DNA of 64,000 nucleotides from Paenibacillus uliginis N3/975 (GCF_900177425.1 NZ_LT840184.1:5887787-5951786), one strand, 5' to 3'. Shown: positions 1 to 9,007, numbered from the stretch's first letter. Notes: a model not told the origin generated them from the sequence alone. Translations and numbers: made by a program.

Positions 1-630
1 CCCTTTGTAGAACGAAACATACACGCTGTCAAACAATCCGCATATTTCGGCAGCCGTCTTTTGATAATAAGGTACTATTTCAAACAACCTCGCCCCGTCC
101 AAATGCAGCTTGATTCCTTTGTCCCGGCAGAAGGCGGAGATCGCTTCAATCTCTGCATAGTCTGGCAGTTGACCGCCAATTTCGCGCTGCGGAAGTTCCA
201 GTAGCAAACAGGCGATATCTTCCTTCATGTTTACCACGTCATCCAGCTGAATTAATCGGTTTTTGTCTGCAAGCAGCACCGGCTCGATATGATGCAGCTC
301 CTTCAGTCCGTCTTCTTCATGAATTTCCAAATGGCATAAGGGGTGATAAGCGACTCTCTTTATCCCTTGTTGATCACACCATATTCTGAGGGCTATCTGC
401 TGTGCCATCGTCCCGCTCGGGAAAAATACCGCATTTTCTTTACCGAGGTACGTTGCTATTTTATCCTGAAAATCCTCGATCACTTTGCCTTTTCCATACA
501 TGTCACTGTCAAGACTTCCATCAATTTGTTCCAAAGCCAACTTCAATACTTGAATGTCCCTGCTACCGTGACCCGTAACCTTGAAAGTCGTTTCATTAAA
601 CACTTCGGATAACGATTGATCTGCGTTCAT
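1..630 (-). CDS. Low-specificity threonine aldolase / beta-eliminating lyase (3' part missing)
   Basis: The frame is open from an ATG at 630 to the left edge, giving the first 210 residues of a PLP-dependent aldolase (PF01212 type) that cleaves L-threonine or allo-threonine to glycine and acetaldehyde. Visible family features are FPSGTMAQQ (cofactor phosphate region), a HLDGAR motif and, at the very edge, SVYVSFYKG, whose lysine should be the PLP Schiff-base residue. The start follows AGGAAAGGAG at good spacing; an ATG five bases upstream runs into a stop at once. The gene is truncated only by the window and is divergent from uridine kinase. Confidence 0.85.
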   Translation of the reverse strand, partial: MNADQSLSEVFNETTFKVTGHGSRDIQVLKLALEQIDGSLDSDMYGKGKVIEDFQDKIATYLGKENAVFFPSGTMAQQIALRIWCDQQGIKRVAYHPLCHLEIHEEDGLKELHHIEPVLLADKNRLIQLDDVVNMKEDIACLLLELPQREIGGQLPDYAEIEAISAFCRDKGIKLHLDGARLFEIVPYYQKTAAEICGLFDSVYVSFYKG

Positions 631-837
631 TTCATGTACAACTCCTTTCCTCTAAATGAGGCAGAATAGGTACTTTCTCTATTTCTATTCTACACGATGG
701 CTCGTTTAAACGGATTCATTCTAAATCGCGATAATCTCCTAAAGGTTCCAGCATCCCCAAAGGTGAAAATAAACACATACTATGATAAAATACTAAATTG
801 CAAAGCAAGCAACCTTAGGGAGGTTTAGGGAAACACC

Positions 838-1473
838 ATGCTCATTATTGGAATCGCCGGCGGCACAGGCTCTGGCAAAACGACGGTGGCCCGGTCTGTC
901 ATTGACCGACTCGGACCAGGCAAAGTAACTTTTATATCTCAGGATAATTATTATAAGGACAACCCTCACCTCACTCTGGCTGAACGCGAGAAGATCAATT
1001 ATGATCATCCGTTTGCCTTTGAGAATGAGCTGCTTATCGAAGATCTGAAGCTCCTGAAATCAGGACAGCCTGCTTACGCTCCAGTGTACGACTTTACGGT
1101 TCATGCACGCTCCAAAGAAGAAAAGCTGGAGTTGAAACCGAACCATATTGCTATCATTGAAGGGCTCCATGTACTCTCGGACGAAAATCTCCGGAAACTT
1201 CTCGACATTAAAGTGTTCGTCGATACAGATCCCGATGTGCGAATACTTCGCCGGGTCGTCCGAGATATCGAGGAACGCGGCAGAACGATCCACTCGGTTC
1301 ACGATCAATACTTAAGCACGGTGAAACCGATGCATGAGGCTTTTATCGAACCATCCAAGAAATATGCGGATGTAATCCTCCCTGAAGGCGGAGAAAATGA
1401 GGTCGGCATTCAGCTGCTGTCCATCCTAACCGAGAAATACCTGACGGGCGATCGGACTTGGGGATGCAGCTAA
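838..1473 (+). CDS. udk: Uridine kinase
   Basis: The product is a 211-residue P-loop kinase that phosphorylates uridine/cytidine to the monophosphates in pyrimidine salvage, in the cytosol. The Walker A loop GGTGSGKTT lies at residues 9-17. The family motifs SQDNYYKD (about 34-41) and YDHPFAF follow, then the lid region RRVVRDIEERGR (about 141-152). The length is normal for Udk. A GGGAGG-type ribosome site lies about 13 bases before the ATG. It is monocistronic, with a strong terminator about 50 bases after the stop. The last residues (GDRTWGCS) are not part of the conserved fold. Confidence 0.9.
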   Translation: MLIIGIAGGTGSGKTTVARSVIDRLGPGKVTFISQDNYYKDNPHLTLAEREKINYDHPFAFENELLIEDLKLLKSGQPAYAPVYDFTVHARSKEEKLELKPNHIAIIEGLHVLSDENLRKLLDIKVFVDTDPDVRILRRVVRDIEERGRTIHSVHDQYLSTVKPMHEAFIEPSKKYADVILPEGGENEVGIQLLSILTEKYLTGDRTWGCS

Positions 1474-1524
1474 AAAGGCTTGATTTGAAGTCCCCAGGCT
1501 GGAACCACATAAATCTTATAGAGC

Positions 1525-1558
1525 AAGCTGCCGGGCACAACTAGCCCGGCAGCTTTTT
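1525..1558 (+). terminator. Intrinsic terminator of udk
   Basis: An 11-bp perfect stem (AAGCTGCCGGG with CCCGGCAGCTT), a 9-nt loop and a run of five T follow the udk stop. Confidence 0.85.
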
Positions 1559-1592
1559 GGCATACTCTAACCGCTGGGTCAGCGTCGGCTAT

Positions 1593-2324
1593 TCATTTTT
1601 CATACGTTATTAAAAGTTGTATAACTTCCTGTGCATTCTGTATCGCTTCTTCAAGTGAATGGATTAAACGGTCCGTTAATGTAATGATCTCTTCATATTC
1701 TCCCGGTGTATTCAGTACGCTCTTTACGTTTAATTCCTTCGATTTCTCTGTTTGATTCAGTAATCGGAGAATAGCACTGATTGAATAGTGTGCAGCCCTT
1801 AATGTCCGAATGATCTTCATTCGATTGATTTCTTTTTCTGTATATACACGATGACCATTATCAAGCCGAGGAACCGTCATTAAATGATTTCGTTCCCAAT
1901 TCCGTACAACCTCAGATGAGATATCGAGTATCTTAGCAGCCTCTTTTCGAGTGTACGTCTGATCTTCGGACCACGATTCTGTACCGCTCAGCCACTTCTC
2001 CACAAGTTCGATCGCTTCCAACGCTCGTCCATATTCTTGTTCTAAATGAGTCAAATACTGCTCGGCAAGCTCAAAAGCCAGACTGAAATTTTCTTTCCCG
2101 CTAGCTTCAACAATGGCTCGTGCTTTGGCTCGGATATGGCCTTGAACGATCTCGCAGCGAAAAGCGGTCCTTGCCACTAGCAGCTGAAATAAGTGAATAT
2201 CTGAAAATATACGGTACCCATTATCCTCTCGTGGAGCTGGCGAAATATAGCCCCAATCTTCATAAATACGGACGGTATTCGGATGCACATTCGCCTGTTT
2301 TGCGATTTCTGTTGTTCTGTACAT
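1593..2324 (-). CDS. MerR-family regulator with two HTH domains
   Basis: This is a 243-residue regulator with two MerR-type winged-helix units. The first is at residues 1-50 (TTEIAKQANVHPNTVRIYE, then NGYRIFSD). The second is at about 123-190 (TRKEAAKILDISSEVVRNWE, then NGHRVYTEKE and a helix ending ILRLLN). An acidic helical linker joins them, and the C-terminal coiled segment could mediate dimerisation. Ordinary MerR proteins have one HTH and a C-terminal effector domain. A longer frame starts at 2351, but it would overlap the permease stop. The ATG at 2324 has a GGGGGGGG ribosome site. It is the last gene of an exporter operon and probably controls it; the ligand is unknown. Confidence 0.75.
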   Translation of the reverse strand: MYRTTEIAKQANVHPNTVRIYEDWGYISPAPREDNGYRIFSDIHLFQLLVARTAFRCEIVQGHIRAKARAIVEASGKENFSLAFELAEQYLTHLEQEYGRALEAIELVEKWLSGTESWSEDQTYTRKEAAKILDISSEVVRNWERNHLMTVPRLDNGHRVYTEKEINRMKIIRTLRAAHYSISAILRLLNQTEKSKELNVKSVLNTPGEYEEIITLTDRLIHSLEEAIQNAQEVIQLLITYEK

Positions 2325-2341
2325 CCGATCCCCCCCCTTCT

Positions 2342-3085
2342 TTACTTCCATTTGAAAAACTTAATTGCGCCTCCCAGACCAAGCACAACACAGAATACAA
2401 GCACAACAACGCTTATGAGCAGAGGTTGAATAGGCTCCCCAATCGAGACTTGCTTAATAAGGTGAATACCGTGTGAAAGAGGAATTATGTCCATGAACCA
2501 TTGGAAAAACCGCGGCATCACTTCATATGGAATGGTAGCACCTGAGAACAGCAGCATCGTAAAATAGGCGACTGAGCTCCATAAATTCGCAGATTTTTGA
2601 TCAGGCACCACACTACCGATAAATATTCCAATGCTGTACATGGCGCATACAACGAATGCATAAGAAAGTAGAAAGATTCCCCACGAACCTTTCATATCAT
2701 AATCAAATAATAAATGATAGACAGCAGTTACACCAATAAAAGACACCAACGCTGAAGATAGCTGGATGACGACTTGAGCAAATAAAATATGCAGAGGTGA
2801 TACAGGGGTCACTTGAAATCTTTTTAAAATACCCCGGTGGCGATAGTCAGCAATCGTAAGCGGCACACCCATCACACCTGTCGCAAGCACCCCGATGGTA
2901 ATGACAGCAGGGTAGGACATTTCAAACATAGATGCGCCATTGACAGATGCATCTTTACTCATCACGTAACCAAACAGAGTCGCCAATATCATCGGAAACA
3001 AGATTCCAAATATAACAATATCGATCCCTTTCCAGACCAGCTTGCCTTCTATTTTCAACAATGTCCAAAACAAAGTCATGTCCAT
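2342..3085 (-). CDS. ABC-2 type exporter permease
   Basis: This is a 247-residue integral membrane protein with about six hydrophobic segments and the ABC-2 layout: an N-terminal cytoplasmic helix, a first TM near 23-42, a loop (YRHRGILKRFQVTPVSP, about 81-97) typical of the coupling region, and a final TM before a basic tail. Its start overlaps the end of the ATPase gene by 10 bases, so the two are translationally coupled and should form one transporter. Related pairs export antibiotics or peptides. The substrate cannot be read from the sequence, but the linked MerR gene suggests a toxic compound. Confidence 0.8.
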   Translation of the reverse strand: MDMTLFWTLLKIEGKLVWKGIDIVIFGILFPMILATLFGYVMSKDASVNGASMFEMSYPAVITIGVLATGVMGVPLTIADYRHRGILKRFQVTPVSPLHILFAQVVIQLSSALVSFIGVTAVYHLLFDYDMKGSWGIFLLSYAFVVCAMYSIGIFIGSVVPDQKSANLWSSVAYFTMLLFSGATIPYEVMPRFFQWFMDIIPLSHGIHLIKQVSIGEPIQPLLISVVVLVFCVVLGLGGAIKFFKWK

Positions 3086-3792
3086 TCCTCCTCCCCTGCA
3101 AAATGTAAATAGGCGTCCTCTAATGTTGCTTTTCCACTAAGATTCATAACTTCTTGAATCGTACCTGTTGCAACGGTTTTACCATCTCTCAAAATTAACA
3201 ATCGATCACAAAGAGCCTCGACCTCATCCATATAATGAGAAGTTAGCACAATGGATAGCCCGTTCTCTTTCATGATCAGCAGCTGTTTCCATAACATTCT
3301 GCGTGCCTTCGTATCCAGTCCTGTTGTTAACTCGTCTAAAAAAACAAGCTCTGGATTAGGTAACAGTGCCAACAACACAGCAAGGCGCTGCTTCTCACCG
3401 CCTGAAAGTGATTTGACGAGCTGTTTTTTCTTATCCTGTAATCCAAATGCAATCAGCAGTGGCTCTATTTCTTGTGTTTCTTTATACAGGGCACGCCACT
3501 GAACACATGCCTCTTCTACGGTCAAGCGATCCTGAAAATTCGTTTCTTGGAATTGGACGCCGACTTTTTCGAACACTTTCTTTCGTTCGGTAATGGGGGA
3601 TTTCCCAAGTAAAGAGAGCTTCGTAAACTCACTTTTCTCAATCCCTAAAATCGCTGCAATACTAGAAGATTTTCCGGCACCATTGGCCCCTAGCAAACCG
3701 AACACCTCACCTTTGCCGAGACAAAAACTTAAATCGTGCACAGCCGTTTTGTCTCCGTATCGTACCCATAGATTTTTTACGACCAGAATCAT
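3076..3792 (-). CDS. ABC exporter ATP-binding protein
   Basis: This is a 238-residue nucleotide-binding subunit: Walker A GANGAGKSS (35-43), Q-loop near FQETNFQDR, signature LSGGEKQR (129-136), Walker B LVFLDE (149-154), and switch histidine in LTSHYMDE. After the catalytic Glu the usual Pro (DEPTTGLD) is Leu (DELTTGLD), a mild deviation. It is the first gene of a three-gene operon with the permease and the tandem-HTH MerR regulator. The ribosome site is AGGTG just before the ATG. Confidence 0.85.
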   Translation of the reverse strand: MILVVKNLWVRYGDKTAVHDLSFCLGKGEVFGLLGANGAGKSSSIAAILGIEKSEFTKLSLLGKSPITERKKVFEKVGVQFQETNFQDRLTVEEACVQWRALYKETQEIEPLLIAFGLQDKKKQLVKSLSGGEKQRLAVLLALLPNPELVFLDELTTGLDTKARRMLWKQLLIMKENGLSIVLTSHYMDEVEALCDRLLILRDGKTVATGTIQEVMNLSGKATLEDAYLHFAGEEEWT

Positions 3793-3880
3793 ATGTTCAC
3801 CTCACTTCCATTCAATAGATTCACACTATATCAAATGAAGTATGGGGTGGTGTTATATTGGAGGGTTTAAAAAGCTACGC

Positions 3881-3918
3881 AAAAAAAGACCAGACTGCCG
3901 TTCAGGCAACATGGTCTT
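3881..3918 (-). terminator. Terminator of the oligopeptide-binding protein gene
   Basis: Read on the minus strand, AAGACCA...TGGTCTT arms with an inner GCC/GGC pair are followed by seven T, 66 bases after the stop. Confidence 0.75.
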
Positions 3919-3983
3919 CTTCTTGAGGTACATCGATAGACGTTTTTCTTACTTAAATAAAGTTATTGCGATTCTGTCTGTTT

Positions 3984-5651
3984 CTAAGGCTCAATCGATA
4001 CGCCATGAAATTGCATGATACCGTTCGGATGTCTCCAGTATCCCTTCACCTTGTCACTGACACCGTCCAAATATTCCTGATGATGAATGTACAGCATCGG
4101 AGCCAGCTCGACAAGTTTTTCCTGGGCCTGCTTATACAGTGCTTGACGTTTAGCCGGATCATTCTCTTTACGTCCTTCGTCCAGCAGTCGATCCAGCTCC
4201 GCATCCTTCGTAAAGGTCCGGTTGCCCGGCTCCCCGACGTTTGCGGAATGGAACACCAGATACAATCCATAGTCGGCATCAGCTGTTACCGTAGACCAGC
4301 CGAGCACAAACATATCATGCTTGCCTTCGGCTGTCTGAGCCAAATAAGCGCCCCACTCCATCACTTCGATCTTCACTTCAACATTCAGCTCTTTCAGCTT
4401 CGACTGCACATATTCTGCAATTTTGATCCGCTCTGCATTGTCGTTCGTCCAGATCGTCGTGGAGAAGCCTTTCTCTAGTCCAGCCTCTTTCATCAGTTCT
4501 TTCGCTTTTTCCATATTATTTTCGATTGGTTTGACGGAGGCATCATAACCGTTGACGTTTGGAGCCAACGGACCGACGGCAGGTATTCCCGTCCCCTCAT
4601 AAATACCTGAAATGATGTCATCTTTGTTGATTGCCATGGACAACGCCTGACGCACACGGACATCGTCAAACGGCTTTTTTTGCATATTAAATCCGATATA
4701 GGACAGGCTTAGCGAGGCTTGGCGGTTCAGAGACGCACCATCCAAACCTTCTACGCGGCTAATGCTGCTTGGTGATACCGGGTCAATAATATGTGCATAA
4801 CCTGTTTCCAGTTCAGCAATCCGTGTACCGTCTTCGCTGACAACTTTAAAGGTTACGCTGTCGACTTTTGCTTTCTCACCCCAGTGATCATCGTTACGGA
4901 CGAGCTTTACTTCCTGCCCTGGATTCCAGTTGTCCAGCTTAAATGTGCCTGTGCCTGCCGGATTTTGAGCCAGATGTGCGCCTGCCTTCTCACCGGCATT
5001 CACTTTTTCATAATCCTGCTTAATGCCTTCGGCACTGACCATGCCTACTCCAGGATGGGCCAGATGAGCAAGCAGCGGCGAGAACGGATAAGCAGTAACG
5101 AACTGCACCGTATTCTCGTCAATCACCTTGACCTCCTTGACCATATCTACCAATCCGGCACGCGGGGAAGCTACCTTCGGATCCAGCATCCGGTCGATAT
5201 TCGCCTTCACGACTTCCGCATTGAAAACAGAGCCGTCACTGAATTTCACACCCTGACGCAGCTTGAACTCCCAAGTAACGTCATCTACCGCTTTCCAGCT
5301 TTCGGCTAGATTTGGTTGAATTTTAAGGTCTTTGTCATGCTTGAGAAGTGTGTCATAGATATGGGTTGTCATTACACTCGTTTGCTGATCTGTCGACATA
5401 TGTGGGTCCATGGAAGGAGGATCGGACAGCCAGGCGACAACAAGATCCTTTGCTCCGCCCTCGGCGGTTTTGTCTTTTTCTTTGTCCTTGTTTCCGGTTT
5501 CCGGAGGCGTAGTGTTACCGCTATTTCCTTCCGGCGGTTTGTTCTCTCCGTTACTGCTGCTACCACTGTTACCACTGCATGCCGAGACAAACAACATTAT
5601 CACGATAACCAGGAATGGAAAAATCCACCTCAATCTTTTACTACCTGCCAT
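3984..5651 (-). CDS. Peptide ABC transporter substrate-binding lipoprotein
   Basis: This is a 555-residue solute-binding protein of the SBP_bac_5 (DppA/OppA/GsiB) family that captures peptides outside the membrane for the divergently encoded permeases and ATPases. The N-terminus has a basic stretch, a hydrophobic core and lipobox VSAC (lipid-modified Cys25), followed by a Ser/Gly/Pro/Lys-rich tether (26-68). The mature domain starts LVVAWLSDPPSMDPH and carries the family block TWEFKLRQGVKFSDG. AAGGGGAG precedes the ATG. Binding protein divergent from the rest of its operon is unusual, as it is normally the first gene. Peptide preference is not readable; relatives bind di/oligopeptides, nickel chelates or glutathione. 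Confidence 0.87.
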   Translation of the reverse strand: MAGSKRLRWIFPFLVIVIMLFVSACSGNSGSSSNGENKPPEGNSGNTTPPETGNKDKEKDKTAEGGAKDLVVAWLSDPPSMDPHMSTDQQTSVMTTHIYDTLLKHDKDLKIQPNLAESWKAVDDVTWEFKLRQGVKFSDGSVFNAEVVKANIDRMLDPKVASPRAGLVDMVKEVKVIDENTVQFVTAYPFSPLLAHLAHPGVGMVSAEGIKQDYEKVNAGEKAGAHLAQNPAGTGTFKLDNWNPGQEVKLVRNDDHWGEKAKVDSVTFKVVSEDGTRIAELETGYAHIIDPVSPSSISRVEGLDGASLNRQASLSLSYIGFNMQKKPFDDVRVRQALSMAINKDDIISGIYEGTGIPAVGPLAPNVNGYDASVKPIENNMEKAKELMKEAGLEKGFSTTIWTNDNAERIKIAEYVQSKLKELNVEVKIEVMEWGAYLAQTAEGKHDMFVLGWSTVTADADYGLYLVFHSANVGEPGNRTFTKDAELDRLLDEGRKENDPAKRQALYKQAQEKLVELAPMLYIHHQEYLDGVSDKVKGYWRHPNGIMQFHGVSIEP

Positions 5652-5696
5652 AACTGAGCACTCCCCTTCTCAATTAAAAATTAAAAATATTATCCC

Positions 5697-5735
5697 AGTA
5701 TTAAACATATATTTGAGTAATTCATATTTAATACT
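5697..5735. promoter_or_regulatory. Imperfect 39-bp palindrome between divergent transport genes
   Basis: AGTATTAAA and its reverse complement close a 39-bp near-palindrome (about 14 of 17 positions paired per arm) centred between the binding-protein gene and dppC. It is placed to act as a shared operator for both divergent promoters. No regulator is encoded next to it, so its function is inferred. Confidence 0.4.
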
Positions 5736-5787
5736 AGAAATCTCTATTTATCCTTCGGTCAATTATTTGGAGAAAGGGTGATTCCAC

Positions 5788-6684
5788 TTGCGTAACCTGA
5801 CGACAGCACCAGTTACAGCAGAATCCGGACAAAGCCGGGCTCGGCAGCGAAGATGGAAATCTTTTTACATGAATCTGCGAAAAAATAAAGCGGCACTGCT
5901 GGGAGGTTACTTTCTTTTTTTTGTAATCGTTGCTTCGATCATAGGCCCCTTCCTCACACGGTACGATCCCACAATCGTCGATTATTCTTCTAAACTGCTA
6001 AAACCTTCGGCCGATCACTGGTTCGGTACGGACCATAACGGACGGGATATATTTACGCGCATTGTTCATGGAATGCACCTCACACTGTCAGTCGGTTTCA
6101 TCTCGGTTATCATCGGAGCAGCATTCGGCATCATACTGGGGATTATCTCCGGATATTATGGCGGAAAGCTGGATTCTATCATCATGCGTATAACGGATGT
6201 CATGCTTGCATTTCCGGGTATTCTGCTGGCATTGGCGATTGTAAGCGTTCTCGGAAAAAGCCTGTTCAACGTAATTATTGCTGTCAGTATTTTTTCCATC
6301 CCAACCTTCGCCCGGATTGTCCGGGGCTCAACACTGGCGGTACGCAAGTTGGAGTACATCGACGCCATGCGATCACTCGGAGCCAGCGACAGCCGGATCA
6401 TTTTCAAGCATATTTTGCCAAACATTTCGTCCCCTATTATCGTCCAGGCTACCCTCCGTATTGCCGTTGCGATCCTGACGGCCAGCGGCCTGTCCTTCCT
6501 TGGACTTGGCGCACAGCCGCCTACGCCGGAATGGGGTGCGATGCTGAACGACGGACGCAACTATATTACGGAGCACCCTCATGTCGCCCTCTTTCCCGGC
6601 CTTTCCATCGTCCTCGTTGTGGTTGCCTTTAACTTGCTGGGTGACGGTCTACGGGACGTGCTCGATCCAAAGACGAAAAAATAG
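5788..6684 (+). CDS. Peptide ABC transporter permease, DppC/OppC type
   Basis: This is a 298-residue inner-membrane subunit. After a cytoplasmic leader (1-35), a first TM (about 38-56) and the OppC_N motif HWFGTDHNGRDIFTRI (about 76-91), five more TM helices follow. The coupling-loop EAA motif is YIDAMRSLGASDSRIIFKHILPN (about 190-212). The start is TTG, chosen because GGAGAAAGGG sits 8 bases upstream and no ATG fits. It is the first gene of the dppC-dppB-dppD-dppF run. The C-before-B order is reversed compared with most dpp/opp operons. Confidence 0.87.
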   Translation: MRNLTTAPVTAESGQSRARQRRWKSFYMNLRKNKAALLGGYFLFFVIVASIIGPFLTRYDPTIVDYSSKLLKPSADHWFGTDHNGRDIFTRIVHGMHLTLSVGFISVIIGAAFGIILGIISGYYGGKLDSIIMRITDVMLAFPGILLALAIVSVLGKSLFNVIIAVSIFSIPTFARIVRGSTLAVRKLEYIDAMRSLGASDSRIIFKHILPNISSPIIVQATLRIAVAILTASGLSFLGLGAQPPTPEWGAMLNDGRNYITEHPHVALFPGLSIVLVVVAFNLLGDGLRDVLDPKTKK

Positions 6685-6859
6685 CACTAACTGCCGTTAA
6701 CCATCCTCTACCTCCGATCTTAGACATTGTTGAATCCAAGAAGAAACGCTTTCGGCGTCCTTAATACAGGGCGGCGGTGTTTCTTCGAGAAATATAAGTC
6801 AAGTATGCAGCATGAAACTTATACTTTCTTATATTTTAAAGAAAAGGAGCCGGCACACC

Positions 6860-7783
6860 ATGCTCATGTATACCGTTCGAAGGCTAATTCAGACCATTCC
6901 GGTCGTCATCGGAGTGACGATTATTGTCTTCCTGCTCATGCACCTTATTCCGGGCGATGCGGCGCAGGTCATTGTTGGAGAAGGCGCTCCAAAAGAGAAA
7001 GTGGAGCAAATCAGGGAAAGCCTCGGCTTAAATGATCCCCTGCCCTTACAGTATTGGAACTATGTCAGCCAGCTGGCCCAGGGCGATCTGGGAGACTCGA
7101 TCCGTAGCAGCCGGCCGATCGCAGATGAAATTTTCAAGAGCCGTTTCTGGATTACCGTGGAGCTCGCACTGTACAGCACGATGCTTGCCGTCTTCCTCGG
7201 TCTGACTGCTGGCATTATTTCCGCGGTAAAAAGGAACTCCCCCGCCGATGTCGGCGTCATGCTGATTGCCTTATTCGGACTGTCCATGCCGAACTTCTGG
7301 CTCGGACTCATGTTGATCCAATATTTCGCCGTCGATTTAGGATGGTTCCGCCCTTCCGGGTGGGGAACCTGGTCACAGACCGTTCTTCCGGTCATTACGC
7401 TCGGCACAGGTGGCGCCGCCATAATCGCCCGAATGACCCGCTCCAGCATGTTGGAGGTGATCGGTCAGGATTATATCCGTACCGCTCAGGCTAAGGGCGT
7501 CCGGGAACGCGTCATCATATACAGACATGCTCTGAAAAATGCGATGATTCCCGTCATTACCGTCATCGGACTTGAATTCGGCGGTCTCCTGGGCGGAGCC
7601 GTGCTGACTGAATCGGTCTTTGCGGTCAACGGCATGGGACGGTATGTGATCGATTCGATCCGGGGGAGAGATTTCCCGGTTGTCCAGGCTGCGATCCTGA
7701 TCATCTCCTTGACGTTTGTACTCGTGAATTTACTCGTGGACATCTCCTATAAATATTTCAATAAACGAATCGATTTCGATTGA
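6860..7783 (+). CDS. Peptide ABC transporter permease, DppB/OppB type
   Basis: This 307-residue permease starts MLMYTVRRLIQTIPVVIGVTI, the typical DppB first helix, followed by GDAAQVIVGE and GLNDPLPLQYWNY. The EAA loop is YIRTAQAKGVRERVIIYRHALKNA. A longer frame begins at 6812, but AAAAGGAG lies ten bases before the ATG at 6860, and the extra 16 residues are basic and unlike the family. It should pair with the DppC-like permease to form the channel. The 175 bases between the two permease genes hold an imperfect GC-rich hairpin with AAGAAAC/GTTTCTT ends (6741-6785), possibly an mRNA-stability element. Confidence 0.87.
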   Translation: MLMYTVRRLIQTIPVVIGVTIIVFLLMHLIPGDAAQVIVGEGAPKEKVEQIRESLGLNDPLPLQYWNYVSQLAQGDLGDSIRSSRPIADEIFKSRFWITVELALYSTMLAVFLGLTAGIISAVKRNSPADVGVMLIALFGLSMPNFWLGLMLIQYFAVDLGWFRPSGWGTWSQTVLPVITLGTGGAAIIARMTRSSMLEVIGQDYIRTAQAKGVRERVIIYRHALKNAMIPVITVIGLEFGGLLGGAVLTESVFAVNGMGRYVIDSIRGRDFPVVQAAILIISLTFVLVNLLVDISYKYFNKRIDFD

Positions 7784-7793
7784 TCCCTAATAG

Positions 7794-7973
7794 TGCGTGT
7801 TCAAAAAGTCAGATTTTCAGCACCGAGAAGGTTGGATGAAGATAGGGACTGAGGAGCGGAGCGTAGGCTGAACCTACGTGAGCACCGGAAGGCCCGGCTG
7901 AATTCAAGATTCGACGTCGATTTCGCTTCCTGGATCACTTCGTGATCAAAAGATGATTTTTTGAACAACCTCT
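7794..7973. repeat. Hairpin-rich intergenic repeat with inverted ends
   Basis: About 180 bp of non-coding sequence sits between dppB and dppD. The ends are inverted copies: TGTTCAAAAAGTCA on the left and TGATTTTTTGAACA on the right. Inside are smaller hairpins, GTAGG-ctgaa-CCTAC and TGATCAC-ttc-GTGATCA. This is MITE-like or REP-like organisation. I recall similar sequence recurring in Paenibacillus intergenic regions, but only one copy is in this window, so repetition is not shown here. Confidence 0.55.
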
Positions 7974-8002
7974 AATAGCTGAAAGGGAAAGGAGTGAGGA
8001 GG

Positions 8003-9007
8003 ATGGACCCTAAGCAGCCGGTGCTGGAGATCAACAACCTGCAGACTTCATTTTTCACAGACCGCGGCGAGGTGAGAGCGGTCGATGGCGTGAGCCTTAC
8101 CGTCCGTAAAGGCAAAACCCTTGGCATCGTAGGCGAATCAGGCTCGGGGAAAAGCATTTTATCATTATCTATTCTGCGTCTGATTTCAGAACCGGGCCGC
8201 ATTATCGGTGGTGAGATCCTGTACAATGGGGACAATCTGCTGAACAAAACGGGTAGGCAGATGCGTGAAATCCGAGGGAATCAGATATCGATGATCTTTC
8301 AGGAGCCGATGACCTCGTTGAATCCTGTCTTCACCGTCGGTGAGCAGATCGCGGAGGTCTATCAGGTTCATGAAAATATGAGCAAGCGGAAAGCGATGGA
8401 CAAAGCAGTGGAGATGCTGCGTCTCGTCGGTATCCCCTCTCCCGAAAAGAGAGTGAAACAATATCCATTCCAGCTGTCTGGGGGGATGCGTCAGCGGGTT
8501 ATGATTGCCATGGCTCTGGCCTGCAATCCGGATCTGCTTATTGCAGATGAGCCAACGACGGCGCTGGACGTAACCATACAAGCTCAAATTTTGGAGCTCA
8601 TTCAGGAACTTCAGCAGAGGCTGCATATGTCAGTCATCTTTATTACACATGATCTTGGCGTTGTGGCGGAGACATGTGACGATGTTGCTGTCATGTATTG
8701 CGGAAAAGTTGTGGAATTCAGTGATGTCCAGACTTTATTCAAGGAGCCGAAGCACCCGTATACGGTTGGGCTGATGAATTCTCTGCCCCGCCATGACATC
8801 GACCAGAAGGAGCTTGAAGCGATTAAAGGCTCCGTTCCGAGTCCTTATGAAGCGCTAACCGGCTGCTGGTTTGCACCGCGTTGCCCCCATGCACAGGATC
8901 TGTGCCGCGAAGCGACGCCGGAGCTGAACGAACTGGGTGGCAACCACAAGGTGCGCTGCTGGATGTACACCGATCTATGGGAGACAACGCCGGAGGTGAA
9001 GACATGA
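8003..9007 (+). CDS. Peptide ABC transporter ATP-binding protein, DppD/OppD type
   Basis: This 334-residue ATPase has Walker A GESGSGKS (44-51), Q-loop FQEPMTSLNP, signature LSGGMRQR, Walker B LLIADEPTTALD and switch THDLGV. The C-terminal oligo_HPY extension carries four Cys (GCWFAPRCPHAQDLC...RCW); in structurally studied Dpp/Opp ATPases such Cys bind an iron-sulfur cluster. A GTG at 7994 could start three residues earlier, but AAAGGAG is correctly spaced for the ATG at 8003. Its stop overlaps the next start (ATGA), so DppD and DppF are coupled and should form a heterodimer. Confidence 0.88.
   Translation: MDPKQPVLEINNLQTSFFTDRGEVRAVDGVSLTVRKGKTLGIVGESGSGKSILSLSILRLISEPGRIIGGEILYNGDNLLNKTGRQMREIRGNQISMIFQEPMTSLNPVFTVGEQIAEVYQVHENMSKRKAMDKAVEMLRLVGIPSPEKRVKQYPFQLSGGMRQRVMIAMALACNPDLLIADEPTTALDVTIQAQILELIQELQQRLHMSVIFITHDLGVVAETCDDVAVMYCGKVVEFSDVQTLFKEPKHPYTVGLMNSLPRHDIDQKELEAIKGSVPSPYEALTGCWFAPRCPHAQDLCREATPELNELGGNHKVRCWMYTDLWETTPEVKT

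Noticed and set aside
343..612. Plus-strand 89-residue frame
   Set aside because: It is antisense to the threonine aldolase gene, which has clear PLP-family motifs and a ribosome site.
6156..6560. Minus-strand frame inside dppC
   Set aside because: It is a shadow of the permease coding sequence with no start signals and basic, low-complexity composition.
8881..9003. 41-residue N-terminal extension of DppF
   Set aside because: This stretch codes for DppD in another frame. The overlapping ATGA with GGAGGTG upstream defines the DppF start at 9004.
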